Positions 8,852 to 17,534 of a stretch of DNA of 64,000 nucleotides are shown here, in pieces. The stretch's first letter is position 1, and each line of letters starts with the position of its first letter. The notes under the pieces were generated by a model that ran no database searches, had not been told where the DNA came from, and saw only the letters and a list, made by a program, of their open reading frames with translations. The stretch lies in NCBI RefSeq assembly GCF_002220095.1, contig NZ_CP022372.1, forward strand, positions 3,444,501 to 3,508,500, in the 5' to 3' direction. The translations under genes were made by a program, and so were the position numbers. The stretch is from Bosea sp. AS-1 (GTDB lineage: Bacteria; Pseudomonadota; Alphaproteobacteria; Rhizobiales; Beijerinckiaceae).

Positions 8852-9303
8852 GTAACTTCTCTTTCGGGGAGAGTGGCGAGCACCGCGCAGATCCGCTCCA
8901 GGACCGCTGCCGTGCGCTCGATATCCTCATCGGGAATGTCATGGATCGCGGCAAGCCGGACCTCGCGCGAGATCGCCTCGACCTGCGCGACGAGCGTTTC
9001 CGCCTCCGCGGTCAAATGGATCGTCTTGGCCCGACGGTCCGCCTCGTCCTCGCGGCGCTCGATCAGTGCGGCGGCCTGCAGGCTGTCGAGCAGGCGGGCA
9101 ACGGTGGAACTGTCGAGGTTGAGGGAGGCCGCGAGGTCCTTCTGGCGCATCGGCTCGGCCGCGCGCGACAGATGCAGCAGCGGCAGCCAGGTCGCCTCGG
9201 TCAGGCCATAGGCCTGCAACCTGACATCGACCGCCCTCCTCCATAAACGGCCGGCGCGCGCGATCGTGCGGCCGATCATGTCCTTTGCGCTATCGGAAGC
9301 CAT
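8848..9303 (-). CDS. MarR-family transcriptional regulator of the adjacent efflux pump
   Basis: A 151-residue winged-helix regulator. The DNA-binding part is clear: MRQKDLAASLNLDSSTVARL recognition region (about 62-81), followed by the wing IERREDEADRRAKTIHLTAE (about 88-107). Flanking helices form the dimer interface. The ATG at 9303 (MASDSAKDM) is chosen because it gives the normal MarR N-terminus; the frame stays open far upstream over the neighbouring gene. It overlaps the Bcr/CflA pump by 4 bases and is divergent from the serine hydrolase. It probably represses its own operon through the inverted repeat just upstream (9317-9337). Confidence 0.88.
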   Translation of the reverse strand: MASDSAKDMIGRTIARAGRLWRRAVDVRLQAYGLTEATWLPLLHLSRAAEPMRQKDLAASLNLDSSTVARLLDSLQAAALIERREDEADRRAKTIHLTAEAETLVAQVEAISREVRLAAIHDIPDEDIERTAAVLERICAVLATLPEREVT

Positions 9304-9316
9304 GGCACCCTCTTCG

Positions 9317-9337
9317 ATGCAAAGACAATAATTGCAT
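9317..9337. promoter_or_regulatory. Candidate MarR operator in the divergent promoter
   Basis: An inverted repeat ATGCAA-N9-TTGCAT lies 14 bases upstream of the MarR start in an AT-rich patch (9313-9350) that stands out from the GC-rich surroundings. Position and symmetry suit an autorepressor site that could also affect the divergent hydrolase gene. Confidence 0.4.
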
Positions 9338-9465
9338 ATACATCTATTTTGAACCGCAGCGCCGGCATAACGGCCCCGCTCCGCTCGCAGGAAGGCATGG
9401 CTTCCTTGCGCCATCGGGCGCTTTCGGCGAAACCGGCTATCTGCCTGCCTCGAAAGGATCACAGC

Positions 9466-10614
9466 GTGTCCGGTTCGTCCCAAGCCCAAGTCCGCGCCCA
9501 TAGCCCCGCCCCGCATGGGGGCGCCTGGCAGACCATCGAGGCGACCGAGGCCGGCTTCGACGTTGCCCGGCTCGGCGAGGCCGTCGCCTTCGCGCAGGCC
9601 AATGAGAGCCCCTGGCCGCGCAGCCTCTACTACCCGGACGGCAGCTATGTCGGGAATGTCGAGTGGAACGAGACCGGCCCCTGGACCGAGATCGTCGGGC
9701 CGGTGCGCGAGCGTGGCGGACCGGCCGGGCTCATCCTGAAGGACGGGCGCATCGTCGCCGAATGGGGCGACACCACCCGCACCGACATGACCTTCTCGAT
9801 CGCCAAGAGCTATCTCTCGGTGCTCGCCGGCGTCGCCTTCGGCGACGGGCTGATCCGCGATGTCGAGGAGCCGGTGGGCCAGAGCGTCGACGATCCGGCC
9901 TTCGCCGGGCCGCATAACGGCAAGATCACCTGGCGGCACCTGCTGCAGCAGTCGAGCGAGTGGCAGGGCCAGCTGTTCGGCAAGTCCGACCAGGTCGACC
10001 ATAACCGCCAGATCGGCCCCGGCGCCGACAACAGCCGCAAGGGCCAGCGCCGCGAACTGAAGGAGCCGGGCTCCTTCTACGAGTACAACGACGTGCGCGT
10101 GAACGTCTTGTCCTACGCCCTGCTCCAGCTTTTTCGCCGGCCGCTGCCGGAGGTGCTGCGCGAGCGGATCATGGACCCGATCGGCGCCTCACTCGACTGG
10201 CGCTGGGAAGGCTACAGCTCGTCCTTCGTCCAGATCGACGGAAAGCGCATCCAGGCCGTGCCCGGCGGCGGGCATTGGGGCGGCGGGCTCTTCATCGGCG
10301 CGCGCGACCATGCCCGCTTCGGCCTGCTGATTGGGCGCAAGGGCGCATGGAACGGCCGGCAGCTCGTCTCCCGCGACTGGATCGAACGCTCGCTGACGCC
10401 CTCCCCCACGCTCGGCAACTACGGCTATCTCTGGTGGCTGGCGCGCGGCCCGGCGGCGCGGCCGGGCTTGCCCCAGACCGCCTTCTCGGCGCTCGGCGCC
10501 GGCAGCAACGTGATCTGGGTCGAGCCTGAGCGCGACATCGTGGCCGTGCTGCGCTGGATCAACGGCGCCTCGACCGAAGGCTTCATCGACCGGCTTCTGG
10601 CGGCGCAGAGCTGA
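9466..10614 (+). CDS. Serine hydrolase of the class C beta-lactamase / penicillin-binding-like family
   Basis: A 382-residue protein without an obvious signal peptide. The SxxK nucleophile motif is MTFSIAKSYLS (about residues 106-116). The YxN equivalent is FYEYND (about 204-209), and a Gly-rich HWGGGLFIG segment (about 270-278) falls where the third active-site element is expected. Family members include esterases, D-amino acid amidases and 6-aminohexanoate-dimer hydrolase; the specific substrate cannot be told. The GTG at 9466 is preferred because GAAAGGA lies 8 bases before it; reading on upstream gives a non-conserved Arg-rich extension and overlaps the MarR promoter. It is divergent from MarR and convergent with panB. 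Confidence 0.8.
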   Translation: MSGSSQAQVRAHSPAPHGGAWQTIEATEAGFDVARLGEAVAFAQANESPWPRSLYYPDGSYVGNVEWNETGPWTEIVGPVRERGGPAGLILKDGRIVAEWGDTTRTDMTFSIAKSYLSVLAGVAFGDGLIRDVEEPVGQSVDDPAFAGPHNGKITWRHLLQQSSEWQGQLFGKSDQVDHNRQIGPGADNSRKGQRRELKEPGSFYEYNDVRVNVLSYALLQLFRRPLPEVLRERIMDPIGASLDWRWEGYSSSFVQIDGKRIQAVPGGGHWGGGLFIGARDHARFGLLIGRKGAWNGRQLVSRDWIERSLTPSPTLGNYGYLWWLARGPAARPGLPQTAFSALGAGSNVIWVEPERDIVAVLRWINGASTEGFIDRLLAAQS

Positions 10615-10628
10615 GCGGGTCTCAGCTC
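10608..10628. terminator. Hairpin containing both stop codons of convergent genes
   Basis: A perfect 8-bp stem GAGCTGAG / CTCAGCTC with a 5-base loop (10616-10620). The left arm contains the hydrolase TGA and the right arm the panB TGA. It is symmetrical, so it could work for both transcripts. There is no T run. Confidence 0.45.
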
Positions 10629-11443
10629 TCCTTCACCGCATAGACATGCTCCGGCCCCGGAAAGCGCCGGGCCCGGACTTCCGCGGCATAGTCCGCCACC
10701 GCCCTGTCGACATCCTCCGCGAGATTGCCGAACAACCGGACGAATTTCGGCACGCGCCCGGTCAGGCCGAGCATGTCGTCGAGCACAAGCACCTGGCCGT
10801 CGCAGGCCGCCGAGGCGCCGATGCCGATGGTCGGGATCGCGAGCTTGGCGGTGATCTCGACCGCGAGAGGCTCGGCCACCGCCTCCAGCACCACGGCGAA
10901 GGCGCCGGCCTCGGCCACCGCCTCCGCATCGGCGATGATCGCCGGCCATTCGGCGCGCTCACGCCCCTGCGCCTTGAAGCCGCCGAGGACATTCACCGCC
11001 TGCGGCGTCAGCCCGACATGCGCCATCACCGGGATGCCGCGCTCGATCAGGAAACGGATGGTCCGGGCCATGCGCTGCCCGCCTTCGAGCTTCACGGCGC
11101 CACAGCCGGTCTCCTGCATGATGCGGGCGGCGTTGCGGAAAGCCTGCTGCGGGCTCTCCTCATAGCTGCCGAAGGGCATGTCGATGACGATGAGCGCCCG
11201 CCGCGAGCCACGCATCACCGCCTGCCCGTGCAGGATCATCATCTCCAGGGTGACGGGCACGGTACTGTCGAGGCCGTGCACGACCATGCCCAGCGAATCC
11301 CCGACGAGCAGGAAATCGCAGTGGCGATCGGCCAGCGCCGCCATCGGCGCCGTATAGGCGGTCAGCGATACGATCGGCTCAGCCGCCTTGCGGCTGCGGA
11401 TGTCCAGCGCCGTCAGGCGCCTGATCTGTGCTTGCGACGACAC
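10622..11443 (-). CDS. panB: 3-methyl-2-oxobutanoate hydroxymethyltransferase PanB
   Basis: A 273-residue TIM-barrel enzyme that makes ketopantoate from 2-oxoisovalerate and methylene-tetrahydrofolate, the committed step of pantothenate synthesis. Conserved blocks: [13 protein letters not shown] (about 23-35), [14 protein letters not shown] (44-57) with the metal Asp, [14 protein letters not shown] (88-101), [10 protein letters not shown] (114-123), [12 protein letters not shown] (136-147) and [17 protein letters not shown] (201-217). It starts with GTG at 11443, preceded by a GGGGAGG ribosome site. panC is not adjacent. It is divergent from topA and convergent with the serine hydrolase. Confidence 0.94.
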   Translation of the reverse strand: MSSQAQIRRLTALDIRSRKAAEPIVSLTAYTAPMAALADRHCDFLLVGDSLGMVVHGLDSTVPVTLEMMILHGQAVMRGSRRALIVIDMPFGSYEESPQQAFRNAARIMQETGCGAVKLEGGQRMARTIRFLIERGIPVMAHVGLTPQAVNVLGGFKAQGRERAEWPAIIADAEAVAEAGAFAVVLEAVAEPLAVEITAKLAIPTIGIGASAACDGQVLVLDDMLGLTGRVPKFVRLFGNLAEDVDRAVADYAAEVRARRFPGPEHVYAVKES

Positions 11444-11522
11444 GCTCGCCTCCCCATGTCATGGCTGAAGCCCGGGAAAGGCCCTAAACGGTCCCGTGCG
11501 ACACTCAAAGCGCAATCGCCGT

Positions 11523-11551
11523 TTGACACGGCCCCTTCGCTGAACCAATTT
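11523..11551 (+). promoter_or_regulatory. Possible topA promoter
   Basis: A perfect TTGACA lies at 11523-11528 in the panB/topA divergent gap. The best -10 at 17-base spacing is the weak CAATTT (11546-11551). The -35 match is the main support. Confidence 0.3.
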
Positions 11552-11651
11552 CGCGCGCAATTCCGAACCGCAGCGGTCTTGCGGGTCGCGGAACCGTCCG
11601 CTACGGCCGGGTCCGCGCTCTGATCAGGGCTGTCATCGAGACACGAACATC

Positions 11652-14336
11652 ATGAAGCTCCTCGTCGTCGAGTCGCCGGCCAAGGCCAAGACGATCAACA
11701 AATATCTGGGCTCCGACTACGAGGTCATCGCCTCGTTCGGGCATATCCGCGACCTGCCGGCCAAGGACGGCTCGGTCGAGCCCGACCATGACTTCGCGAT
11801 GAAGTGGGAGATCGAGGGCCGCGGCGCCAAGCAGGTCGCCGAGATCGCCCGCGCCGTGAAGGGCGCCGAGAAGCTGATCCTCGCCACCGACCCGGATCGC
11901 GAGGGCGAGGCGATCTCCTGGCATGTCGTCGAAGCGCTGAAGCAGAAGAAGGCGCTGAAAGACATTCCCTACGAGCGCGTCACCTTCAACGCCGTCACCA
12001 AGGATGCCGTGCAGAAGGCGCTCGCCGAGCCGCGCGAGATCGACCAGGCGCTGGTCGACGCCTATCTGGCGCGCCGGGCGCTCGACTATCTCGTCGGCTT
12101 CACCCTCTCGCCGGTGCTGTGGCGGAAGCTCCCGGGCGCCCGCTCGGCCGGCCGCGTGCAGTCGGTGGCGCTGCGCCTCGTCTGCGACCGCGAACGCGAG
12201 ATCGAGGCCTTCCGGCCGCGCGAATACTGGTCGCTGGTGGCGACGCTCGCGACCGCATCCGGCCAGACCTTCGAGGCGCGCCTTGTCGGCGCCGACGGCA
12301 AGAAGATCGCAAGGCTCGACATCGGCAATGCCGAGGAGGCCAAGGCCTTCAAGGAGGCGCTGGAAACCGCGCTCTTCACCGTGGCGGAGGTCGAGGCCAA
12401 GCCGGTCAAGCGCCACCCCTACCCGCCCTTCCAGACCTCGACGCTGCAGCAGGAGGCCTCGCGCAAGCTGGGACTGGCACCCGCGCGCACGATGCAGCTC
12501 GCGCAGCGGCTCTATGAGGGCGTCGATATCGGCGGCGAGACGGTCGGCCTCATCACCTATATGCGAACCGACGGCGTCGACATGGACGGCTCGGCCATCG
12601 CGGCGGCGCGCCGCGTCATCGGCAAGGAGTTCGGCGACCGCTACGTGCCGAACGTGCCGCGCAAATACACGGTCAAGGCCAAGAACGCGCAGGAGGCCCA
12701 CGAGGCCATCCGCCCGACCGATCTCGGCCGGCTGCCGGCCATGGTCGCACGCCATCTCGAGCCGGAGCAGGCGAAGCTCTACGAGCTGATCTGGAAGCGC
12801 ACCATCGCCAGCCAGATGGAATCCGCCGAGCTCGAGCGCACCACGGTCGACATCGCGGCCAGGGTCGGCGCGCGCAATCTCGAGCTGCGCGCCTCGGGCC
12901 AGGTCGTGCTCTTCGACGGGTTCCTGACGCTCTATCAGGAAAGCCGCGACGACGAGGAGGACGAGGACTCCAAGAAGCTGCCGGCAATGAAGGCGGGCGA
13001 CAAGCTGGAGAAGCGCGCCATCGCCGCCGACCAGCACTTCACTGAGCCGCCGCCACGTTTCTCGGAAGCGAGCCTGGTCAAGCGCATGGAAGAGCTCGGC
13101 ATCGGCCGGCCCTCGACCTATGCCGCGACGCTCTCGACCCTGCGCGACCGCGAATATGTCCGTATCGAGAAGAAGCGCCTCGTGCCCGAGGACAAGGGCA
13201 TGCTGGTAACGGCCTTCCTGGAAAGCTTCTTCAAGCGCTATGTCGAGTTCGACTTCACCGCGAACCTCGAAGAAAACCTCGACCGGGTCTCGAATGCCGA
13301 GATCGACTGGAAAGCGCTGCTGCGCCAGTTCTGGGAAGAGTTCACGGCTTCGATCGGCGAGACCAAGGATCTGCGCGTCGGCGACGTGCTGGAAGCGCTG
13401 AACGGCATTCTGGGCGACTATATCTTCCCGCCGAAGGCCGATGGCTCCGATCCACGCGTCTGCCCGAACTGCGGCAACGGCACGCTCTCGCTCAAGCTCG
13501 GCAAGTTCGGCGCCTTCGTCGGCTGCTCGAACTATCCGGAATGCCGCTATACGCGCCCGCTCTCCATCCCCGCCGCCGAGGGCGAAGCCTCGGCGGAAGG
13601 CGGCCAGGGCACGCCCGGCGTGCGCGTGCTCGGCACCGACCCGGTAACGCAGCTCGAAGTGACGCTGCGCGACGGCCGCTTCGGCCCCTATATCCAGCTC
13701 GGAGAAGGCGAGAAGCCGAAGCGCTCCAGCCTGCCCAAGGGCATGACGCCAGCCAGCGTGACGCTGGAAAAGGCGCTCGCCCTGCTCTCGCTACCGCGCG
13801 AGGTGGCGAAGCATCCCGAGTCGGGCGAGCCGATCCTGGTCGGCATCGGGCGCTATGGGCCTTACGTCCAGCACGGCCGGACCTACGCCAACATCGACAA
13901 GGGCGACGACGTGCTGGAGCTCGGCGCCAACCGCGCCATCGACCTGATCGTCGCCAAGGAAAGCGGCGGCGGTCGCGGCGGCCGGGCTGCGGCGACTCCG
14001 GGCCGGGCGCTGGGCGAACACCCCGATGGCGGGGCGCTGGAGGTCAAGGCCGGCCGTTACGGCCCCTATGTCGCCTGGGGCAAGATCTTCGCGACGCTGC
14101 CGAAGGCGCAATCGCCCGACACGCTGACGCTCGAACAGGCGATCGAGCTGGTCAATGCCAAGGCGGCGACAAAGGGTGGCGCCAAGGGCAAGCCAAAGGC
14201 CGCCAGCGCCGCGAAGGCCAAGGCTCCGGCCAAGAAGGCGGCCGCGAAGAAGGCGCCTGCCAAGAAAGCTCCCGCCAAGAAGGCCGCCGAGGCAGAGACG
14301 GCAGAGAAGAAGGCGCCGAAAGCCGCGCGCGGCTAA
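11652..14336 (+). CDS. topA: DNA topoisomerase I
   Basis: An 894-residue type IA topoisomerase that relaxes negative supercoils. The TOPRIM domain begins VVESPAKAKTINKYLG (about 5-20) and has the acidic ATDPDREGEAISWH (about 78-91). The nucleophile is the Tyr in GLITYMRTDG (Tyr near residue 303). GIGRPSTYAATLSTLRDR lies near 483-500. A four-Cys zinc-ribbon (CPNCG ... GCSNYPEC, about 603-632) is followed by two or three Gly-Arg-Tyr-Gly-Pro-Tyr repeats (FGPYIQLGEG, YGPYVQHGRT, YGPYVAWGK) typical of alphaproteobacterial TopA. The last 60 residues are a Lys/Ala-rich, histone-like tail of KKAPAKKA repeats, which probably aids DNA binding. Confidence 0.96.
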   Translation: MKLLVVESPAKAKTINKYLGSDYEVIASFGHIRDLPAKDGSVEPDHDFAMKWEIEGRGAKQVAEIARAVKGAEKLILATDPDREGEAISWHVVEALKQKKALKDIPYERVTFNAVTKDAVQKALAEPREIDQALVDAYLARRALDYLVGFTLSPVLWRKLPGARSAGRVQSVALRLVCDREREIEAFRPREYWSLVATLATASGQTFEARLVGADGKKIARLDIGNAEEAKAFKEALETALFTVAEVEAKPVKRHPYPPFQTSTLQQEASRKLGLAPARTMQLAQRLYEGVDIGGETVGLITYMRTDGVDMDGSAIAAARRVIGKEFGDRYVPNVPRKYTVKAKNAQEAHEAIRPTDLGRLPAMVARHLEPEQAKLYELIWKRTIASQMESAELERTTVDIAARVGARNLELRASGQVVLFDGFLTLYQESRDDEEDEDSKKLPAMKAGDKLEKRAIAADQHFTEPPPRFSEASLVKRMEELGIGRPSTYAATLSTLRDREYVRIEKKRLVPEDKGMLVTAFLESFFKRYVEFDFTANLEENLDRVSNAEIDWKALLRQFWEEFTASIGETKDLRVGDVLEALNGILGDYIFPPKADGSDPRVCPNCGNGTLSLKLGKFGAFVGCSNYPECRYTRPLSIPAAEGEASAEGGQGTPGVRVLGTDPVTQLEVTLRDGRFGPYIQLGEGEKPKRSSLPKGMTPASVTLEKALALLSLPREVAKHPESGEPILVGIGRYGPYVQHGRTYANIDKGDDVLELGANRAIDLIVAKESGGGRGGRAAATPGRALGEHPDGGALEVKAGRYGPYVAWGKIFATLPKAQSPDTLTLEQAIELVNAKAATKGGAKGKPKAASAAKAKAPAKKAAAKKAPAKKAPAKKAAEAETAEKKAPKAARG

Positions 14337-14365
14337 CGGCGCCGCGCTTCGCGCAGGAGGCCTCC

Positions 14366-14611
14366 ATGCGACTTGCCAGCTGGCTGTTCCTGGGCAGCGG
14401 CCTCGTCGTCTGCCTGGTCACCTTCGCGGGCTGGGTCTGGCTCAACGCCTTCGCCTGCGGGATGATCCCGACCGGCTGCAGGGGGTTCCGCCTTCGCTGG
14501 GAGGATACCGAGGCGCTCGGCCTGTTCATCCCGCCCTTCTTCCTCGGCTGCGTGCTGATGATCACGGGCGTCGTGCTGCACGTCTCCAAGGGCGGCCGGG
14601 ACGCTGGCTGA
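14366..14611 (+). CDS. Small two-helix membrane protein downstream of topA, function unknown
   Basis: An 81-residue protein: one helix at residues 5-28 (WLFLGSGLVVCLVTFAGWVWL), a short periplasmic-type loop with two Cys (FACGMIPTGCRGF), and a second helix at 50-72 (LGLFIPPFFLGCVLMITGVVL). It ends in a basic tail. The perfect AGGAGG ribosome site (14355-14360) six bases before the ATG is the strongest evidence that it is translated. It lies 29 bases past the topA stop and probably shares its transcript. The paired Cys in the loop could form a disulfide. No family recognised. Confidence 0.65.
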   Translation: MRLASWLFLGSGLVVCLVTFAGWVWLNAFACGMIPTGCRGFRLRWEDTEALGLFIPPFFLGCVLMITGVVLHVSKGGRDAG

Positions 14612-14631
14612 GGCGCCGGCTCGGCCCTCAG
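14608..14631. terminator. Hairpin between convergent genes (topA side and DUF2778 gene)
   Basis: Arms CTGAG (14608-14612) and CTCAG (14627-14631), with an inner GCCG/CGGC pairing, form one imperfect stem. It spans the stop codon regions of both convergent genes. No T tract, so bidirectional termination is only suggested. Confidence 0.35.
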
Positions 14632-15824
14632 AGGCTCGCGACGACGACGAGACGCTTCACTTCACCACGCAGGAAGGCCTGCAGGAAGCGGTCGTAATCC
14701 TTGAACGAGATGCAACCGTTCGAGTCGCCACGCGGGCCGAGCAGATAAGTGTGGGCGAGCAGGCCCGCGCGGCCATGGATCGCGCCGGAACCGCCGACGG
14801 GGTTCAGGCGGATCGCACGCACGCCATGGAACAGCGACTCGCGCTCGGTCAGCGTGTAGGTGTGCGGCGGGGTGACGCCCTTCATGCGGACATGGGCATA
14901 ACGCACATCGTCCATCATCTCACCGAGGCCGGAATGGGCCTCCAGACGCTCGCCATTCGGCAGATAGACCATCTTGGCGCCGATATCGTAGATCGCCGTT
15001 CCGGCCTCGGCCGTACGCGGCGGCGTGCCGACGGACGGGCTCATGCGGGTGATGCGGCCGCGATCGACGATGTCATCCTGCGGCGCGGCATAGGCGAGCG
15101 CCGTGCCGGCTGGCTCCTGCTTCTGCACACCGAACAGCTTCTGGAAGAAATTGCGGTTGTCCTCCGGCGTCGGCGCGGGCGTCGCGGACGCGACCCGGCT
15201 GCGGCGGGACGGAGCAGCCGGCTGCTGCGCGAGGCGTTGGGACTGGGCCTCGGCCGGCGGCATCGCCAGCTCGGCCGGGCGCGGCACCGGCATGGGCACG
15301 ATGCTGGGGGCCGCGGCCGCGACCTCCTGGGACGGCGGCTCAGGTGGCAGCGAGGCGATCAGGTCGGACGGCCGGGAGGCGGGCTGAGGCCCGGCCTTCT
15401 CGGCCAGGCTCACCGGCGCCTGCGACGGCAACGGCAGAACAGGCTCGGAATCGGGAAGATCGAGCGCCTCGGGGACCGAGGCCAGGCGCATCGCAGAGCC
15501 GACCGGCCGGTTCTGCGCCAGGGAGGACGGGGTGGCGCCGGAGAAGCCCGGAGCGAGCAGGCCGCTATAGGCCTGCGGGGTCACGCCGGCGGCCGGGCGT
15601 TCGGACGCGGGCGGCGCGACGGGGCGGGCGGCAGGCTTTACGGCGTTGCCGGCGACCTGGATATCGGGATCATGCGGCGCGACATGGTCGAGCACCTTGA
15701 AGCCGGTCATCGCGCCCAGGCAGAGCGCGGCCGTCCAGAACAGGGTCCGGCCGAAAGGCCGGCGACGACGCCGAAGACGCAGATGGGACGCCCCGCCCCG
15801 CCGCGCATGTCTGCCATAGCTCAT
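14628..15824 (-). CDS. DUF2778 (Tlde1-like L,D-transpeptidase fold) envelope protein
   Basis: A 398-residue protein. It has a very basic cytoplasmic start (RLRRRRRPFGR), one membrane helix (about 27-45), and a long Pro/Ala-rich linker (about 60-230). The C-terminal DUF2778 domain spans about 270-398. The domain has the expected blocks: LEAHSGLGEMMDD, LFHGVRAIRLNPVGG, GRAGLLAHTYLLGPRG and the catalytic-type SNGCISFKDYDRFLQAF, in which the Cys sits where L,D-transpeptidases keep their nucleophile. Related domains act on peptidoglycan, some as secreted antibacterial effectors (Tlde1). No secretion-system genes are near, so a housekeeping cell-wall role is more likely here. The start gives a normal type II anchor. 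Confidence 0.82.
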   Translation of the reverse strand: MSYGRHARRGGASHLRLRRRRRPFGRTLFWTAALCLGAMTGFKVLDHVAPHDPDIQVAGNAVKPAARPVAPPASERPAAGVTPQAYSGLLAPGFSGATPSSLAQNRPVGSAMRLASVPEALDLPDSEPVLPLPSQAPVSLAEKAGPQPASRPSDLIASLPPEPPSQEVAAAAPSIVPMPVPRPAELAMPPAEAQSQRLAQQPAAPSRRSRVASATPAPTPEDNRNFFQKLFGVQKQEPAGTALAYAAPQDDIVDRGRITRMSPSVGTPPRTAEAGTAIYDIGAKMVYLPNGERLEAHSGLGEMMDDVRYAHVRMKGVTPPHTYTLTERESLFHGVRAIRLNPVGGSGAIHGRAGLLAHTYLLGPRGDSNGCISFKDYDRFLQAFLRGEVKRLVVVASL

Positions 15825-16201
15825 TGCCGCACTCTCGACACGCCTACGCTACGCCCTGCCCCGACAGGCGCGCGTCTGCGCTTCGCGAACCCCTGTCACG
15901 ACAGGAGCCGCGGCACGAGACGATGCGTCCGGCCATGCTGGGAGAACCCAAACTTCGTTCTCATCCGATAAGGCGCTGCGTTGGTTAATCGTCGGTGAAC
16001 CCGGCCAAGCTTTTTTTCGCGATCCGCGAGGACGCGGCAGGACCGGCCGCGCGGCGCCAAAGGCCACGCAAAGGCGGCGCTATCATGGCGCGCGCCGCCT
16101 GCCCCTCCGGAGAGGTTTTTTGCTGGCTTGCCTGCCCTGATTAGTCCATCTTTCCCCGCGAAAGGGGGGCGCTCTTCCCGCCCAGCTTTGCCGAATCGGA
16201 C
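15825..16201. other. 377-base divergent intergenic region with two hairpins
   Basis: No coding frame is convincing here. It must carry the promoters of the DUF2778 gene (minus) and the MFS gene (plus), but I find no clear -35/-10 pair. A GGCGGCGC / GCGCCGCC hairpin (arms 16073-16080 and 16092-16099) is followed closely by a short hairpin with a T run (next entry). That order looks like the 3' end of a short plus-strand transcript, possibly a small RNA starting somewhere after about 15960. Confidence 0.35.
16104..16121 (+). terminator. Short rho-independent terminator-like hairpin with T6
   Basis: CCTC (16104-16107), loop CGGA, GAGG (16112-16115), then six T (16116-16121). The stem is only 4 bp, but the T tract is unusual in this GC-rich region. 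There is no gene immediately upstream on the plus strand, so what it ends is unclear: an unannotated small RNA, or attenuation of the MFS leader. Confidence 0.35.
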
Positions 16202-17518
16202 ATGTCGACAGGACCGCAGCCCGCAGACACGGCCTCCCCCGAGGCCGCGCCCCCTGTGACACCACCGGCGGAGGCGAAAACCAGCTCGGTCGCTGCGCTC
16301 GGCGCGATCGTCAGCGGTGCGCTCATCCTGCAGATCGCCGCGACGATCGTGAACACGGTCATCCCGCTCAAGATGGCGCTGGCGCAGAAGGCGCCGCTAC
16401 TGATCGGCCTCGTCGGCTCGGCCTATTCGGTCGGCTTCCTCGCCGGCTGCTTCGTCATTCCAGCCTTCATCCGGCGCGTCGGCCATATCCGGGCCTTCGC
16501 GGTCTTCGCCGCGATGCAGGCGGCGTTCACGCTCAGCTTCGCCCTGACCCCGATCGACATCTGGGGCCTGTCGCGGCTGGGCATGGGCTTCGCCGGCGCG
16601 GGCCACGCCATCTGCATCGAGAGCTGGATCAGCGGACAAGCCAAGGCCGGGCAGCGCGGCCGTATCTTCGGCATGTACCAAATCCTCAACCGGCTCGCCC
16701 TGATCGGCTCGCAGATCGGCACCGGCTATGTCTCGATGCAGTCGAACGACATCTTCCTGATCGCCAGCGCCTTCTTCTCGTTCGCGCTGATCCCGGTCGG
16801 CATGACGAAGGCCAAGGGGCCTGAATCGGGCGAGGTCATCTCGGTCCGACTCAACATCATCTGGCAGTATGCGCCGGCTGCGGTGATCGGCTGCCTCTAT
16901 GTCGGGTTGATGGGCGGAGCGCTCTCGAACGTCGCGCCAGCCTACGGCATCCTGATCGGGTTGGACCAGAAATGGGCGATCCTGCTCACCGCCGGCATCC
17001 AGATCGGCGCGCTGGTGCTGCAATGGCCGCTCGGTCTGCTGGCCGACCGGGTCGAGAGCCGCATCATCATGCTGAGCGCCACCGCCTCGGTCGTGCTGTG
17101 CACGCTGGCGCTCGGCGCCGTGCTCTGGTTCGCCCTGCCCCACAGCCGGCTCTGGCTGTTCGGGCTCTTCGCGCTGATCGGCGCCGGCAGCATGCCGATC
17201 TACACCGTCGCCGTGGCGCATGCCTATTTCCGGCTCGGCCGCGAGCGGGCGCTCGGTCTCTCGGCGCAACTCCTCTTCCTTTGGGCAACAGGCTCGGCCA
17301 TCGGCCCGCTAGTCTCGACGGCCTTCATGCAGGTCATGGGACCGCAGGGCATGCTGGTCTATCTCGGCCTGCTTTCGGCGGGGGCCGGCGTCTATCTCGC
17401 CTTCCGCCTGCGGCGCAATCCGCCCTCGGCCAATCCGTTCGGCGAGCGCAAGCCGACAGCGCCGACCATCCCCGACGTCGCGCCCTCGGGACGCAGGGGC
17501 CTGGCGGAAGGAAAGTAG
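16202..17518 (+). CDS. MFS transporter, YcaD-like
   Basis: A 438-residue protein with 12 predicted helices after a 28-residue polar N-terminus rich in Pro and Ala. Motifs resemble the YcaD branch of the major facilitator superfamily: LVGSAYSVGFLAGCFVIP in helix 2, RLGMGFAGAGHAICIESWIS in helix 4, and GQRGRIFGMYQILNRLALIGSQ in the following loop and helix. The second half has QWPLGLLADRVESRIIML, the repeat of the loop 2-3 motif. The substrate is unknown. Its stop lies 16 bases from the stop of the convergent monooxygenase gene, so a role in aromatic uptake is possible but not shown. Confidence 0.82.
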   Translation: MSTGPQPADTASPEAAPPVTPPAEAKTSSVAALGAIVSGALILQIAATIVNTVIPLKMALAQKAPLLIGLVGSAYSVGFLAGCFVIPAFIRRVGHIRAFAVFAAMQAAFTLSFALTPIDIWGLSRLGMGFAGAGHAICIESWISGQAKAGQRGRIFGMYQILNRLALIGSQIGTGYVSMQSNDIFLIASAFFSFALIPVGMTKAKGPESGEVISVRLNIIWQYAPAAVIGCLYVGLMGGALSNVAPAYGILIGLDQKWAILLTAGIQIGALVLQWPLGLLADRVESRIIMLSATASVVLCTLALGAVLWFALPHSRLWLFGLFALIGAGSMPIYTVAVAHAYFRLGRERALGLSAQLLFLWATGSAIGPLVSTAFMQVMGPQGMLVYLGLLSAGAGVYLAFRLRRNPPSANPFGERKPTAPTIPDVAPSGRRGLAEGK

Positions 17519-17534
17519 GCCGTCGCCTGCCGCG

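Noticed and set aside
11601..13037. A 478-codon minus-strand frame over topA
   Set aside because: topA is certain on the plus strand; the antisense product has no family features.
13541..14365. N-terminal extension of the small membrane protein over topA
   Set aside because: It is an out-of-frame reading of topA; the AGGAGG site fixes the start at 14366.
14628..15824. DUF2778 protein as a type VI effector
   Set aside because: No secretion genes or immunity partner nearby; the membrane anchor and Pro-rich linker suggest a resident cell-wall protein.
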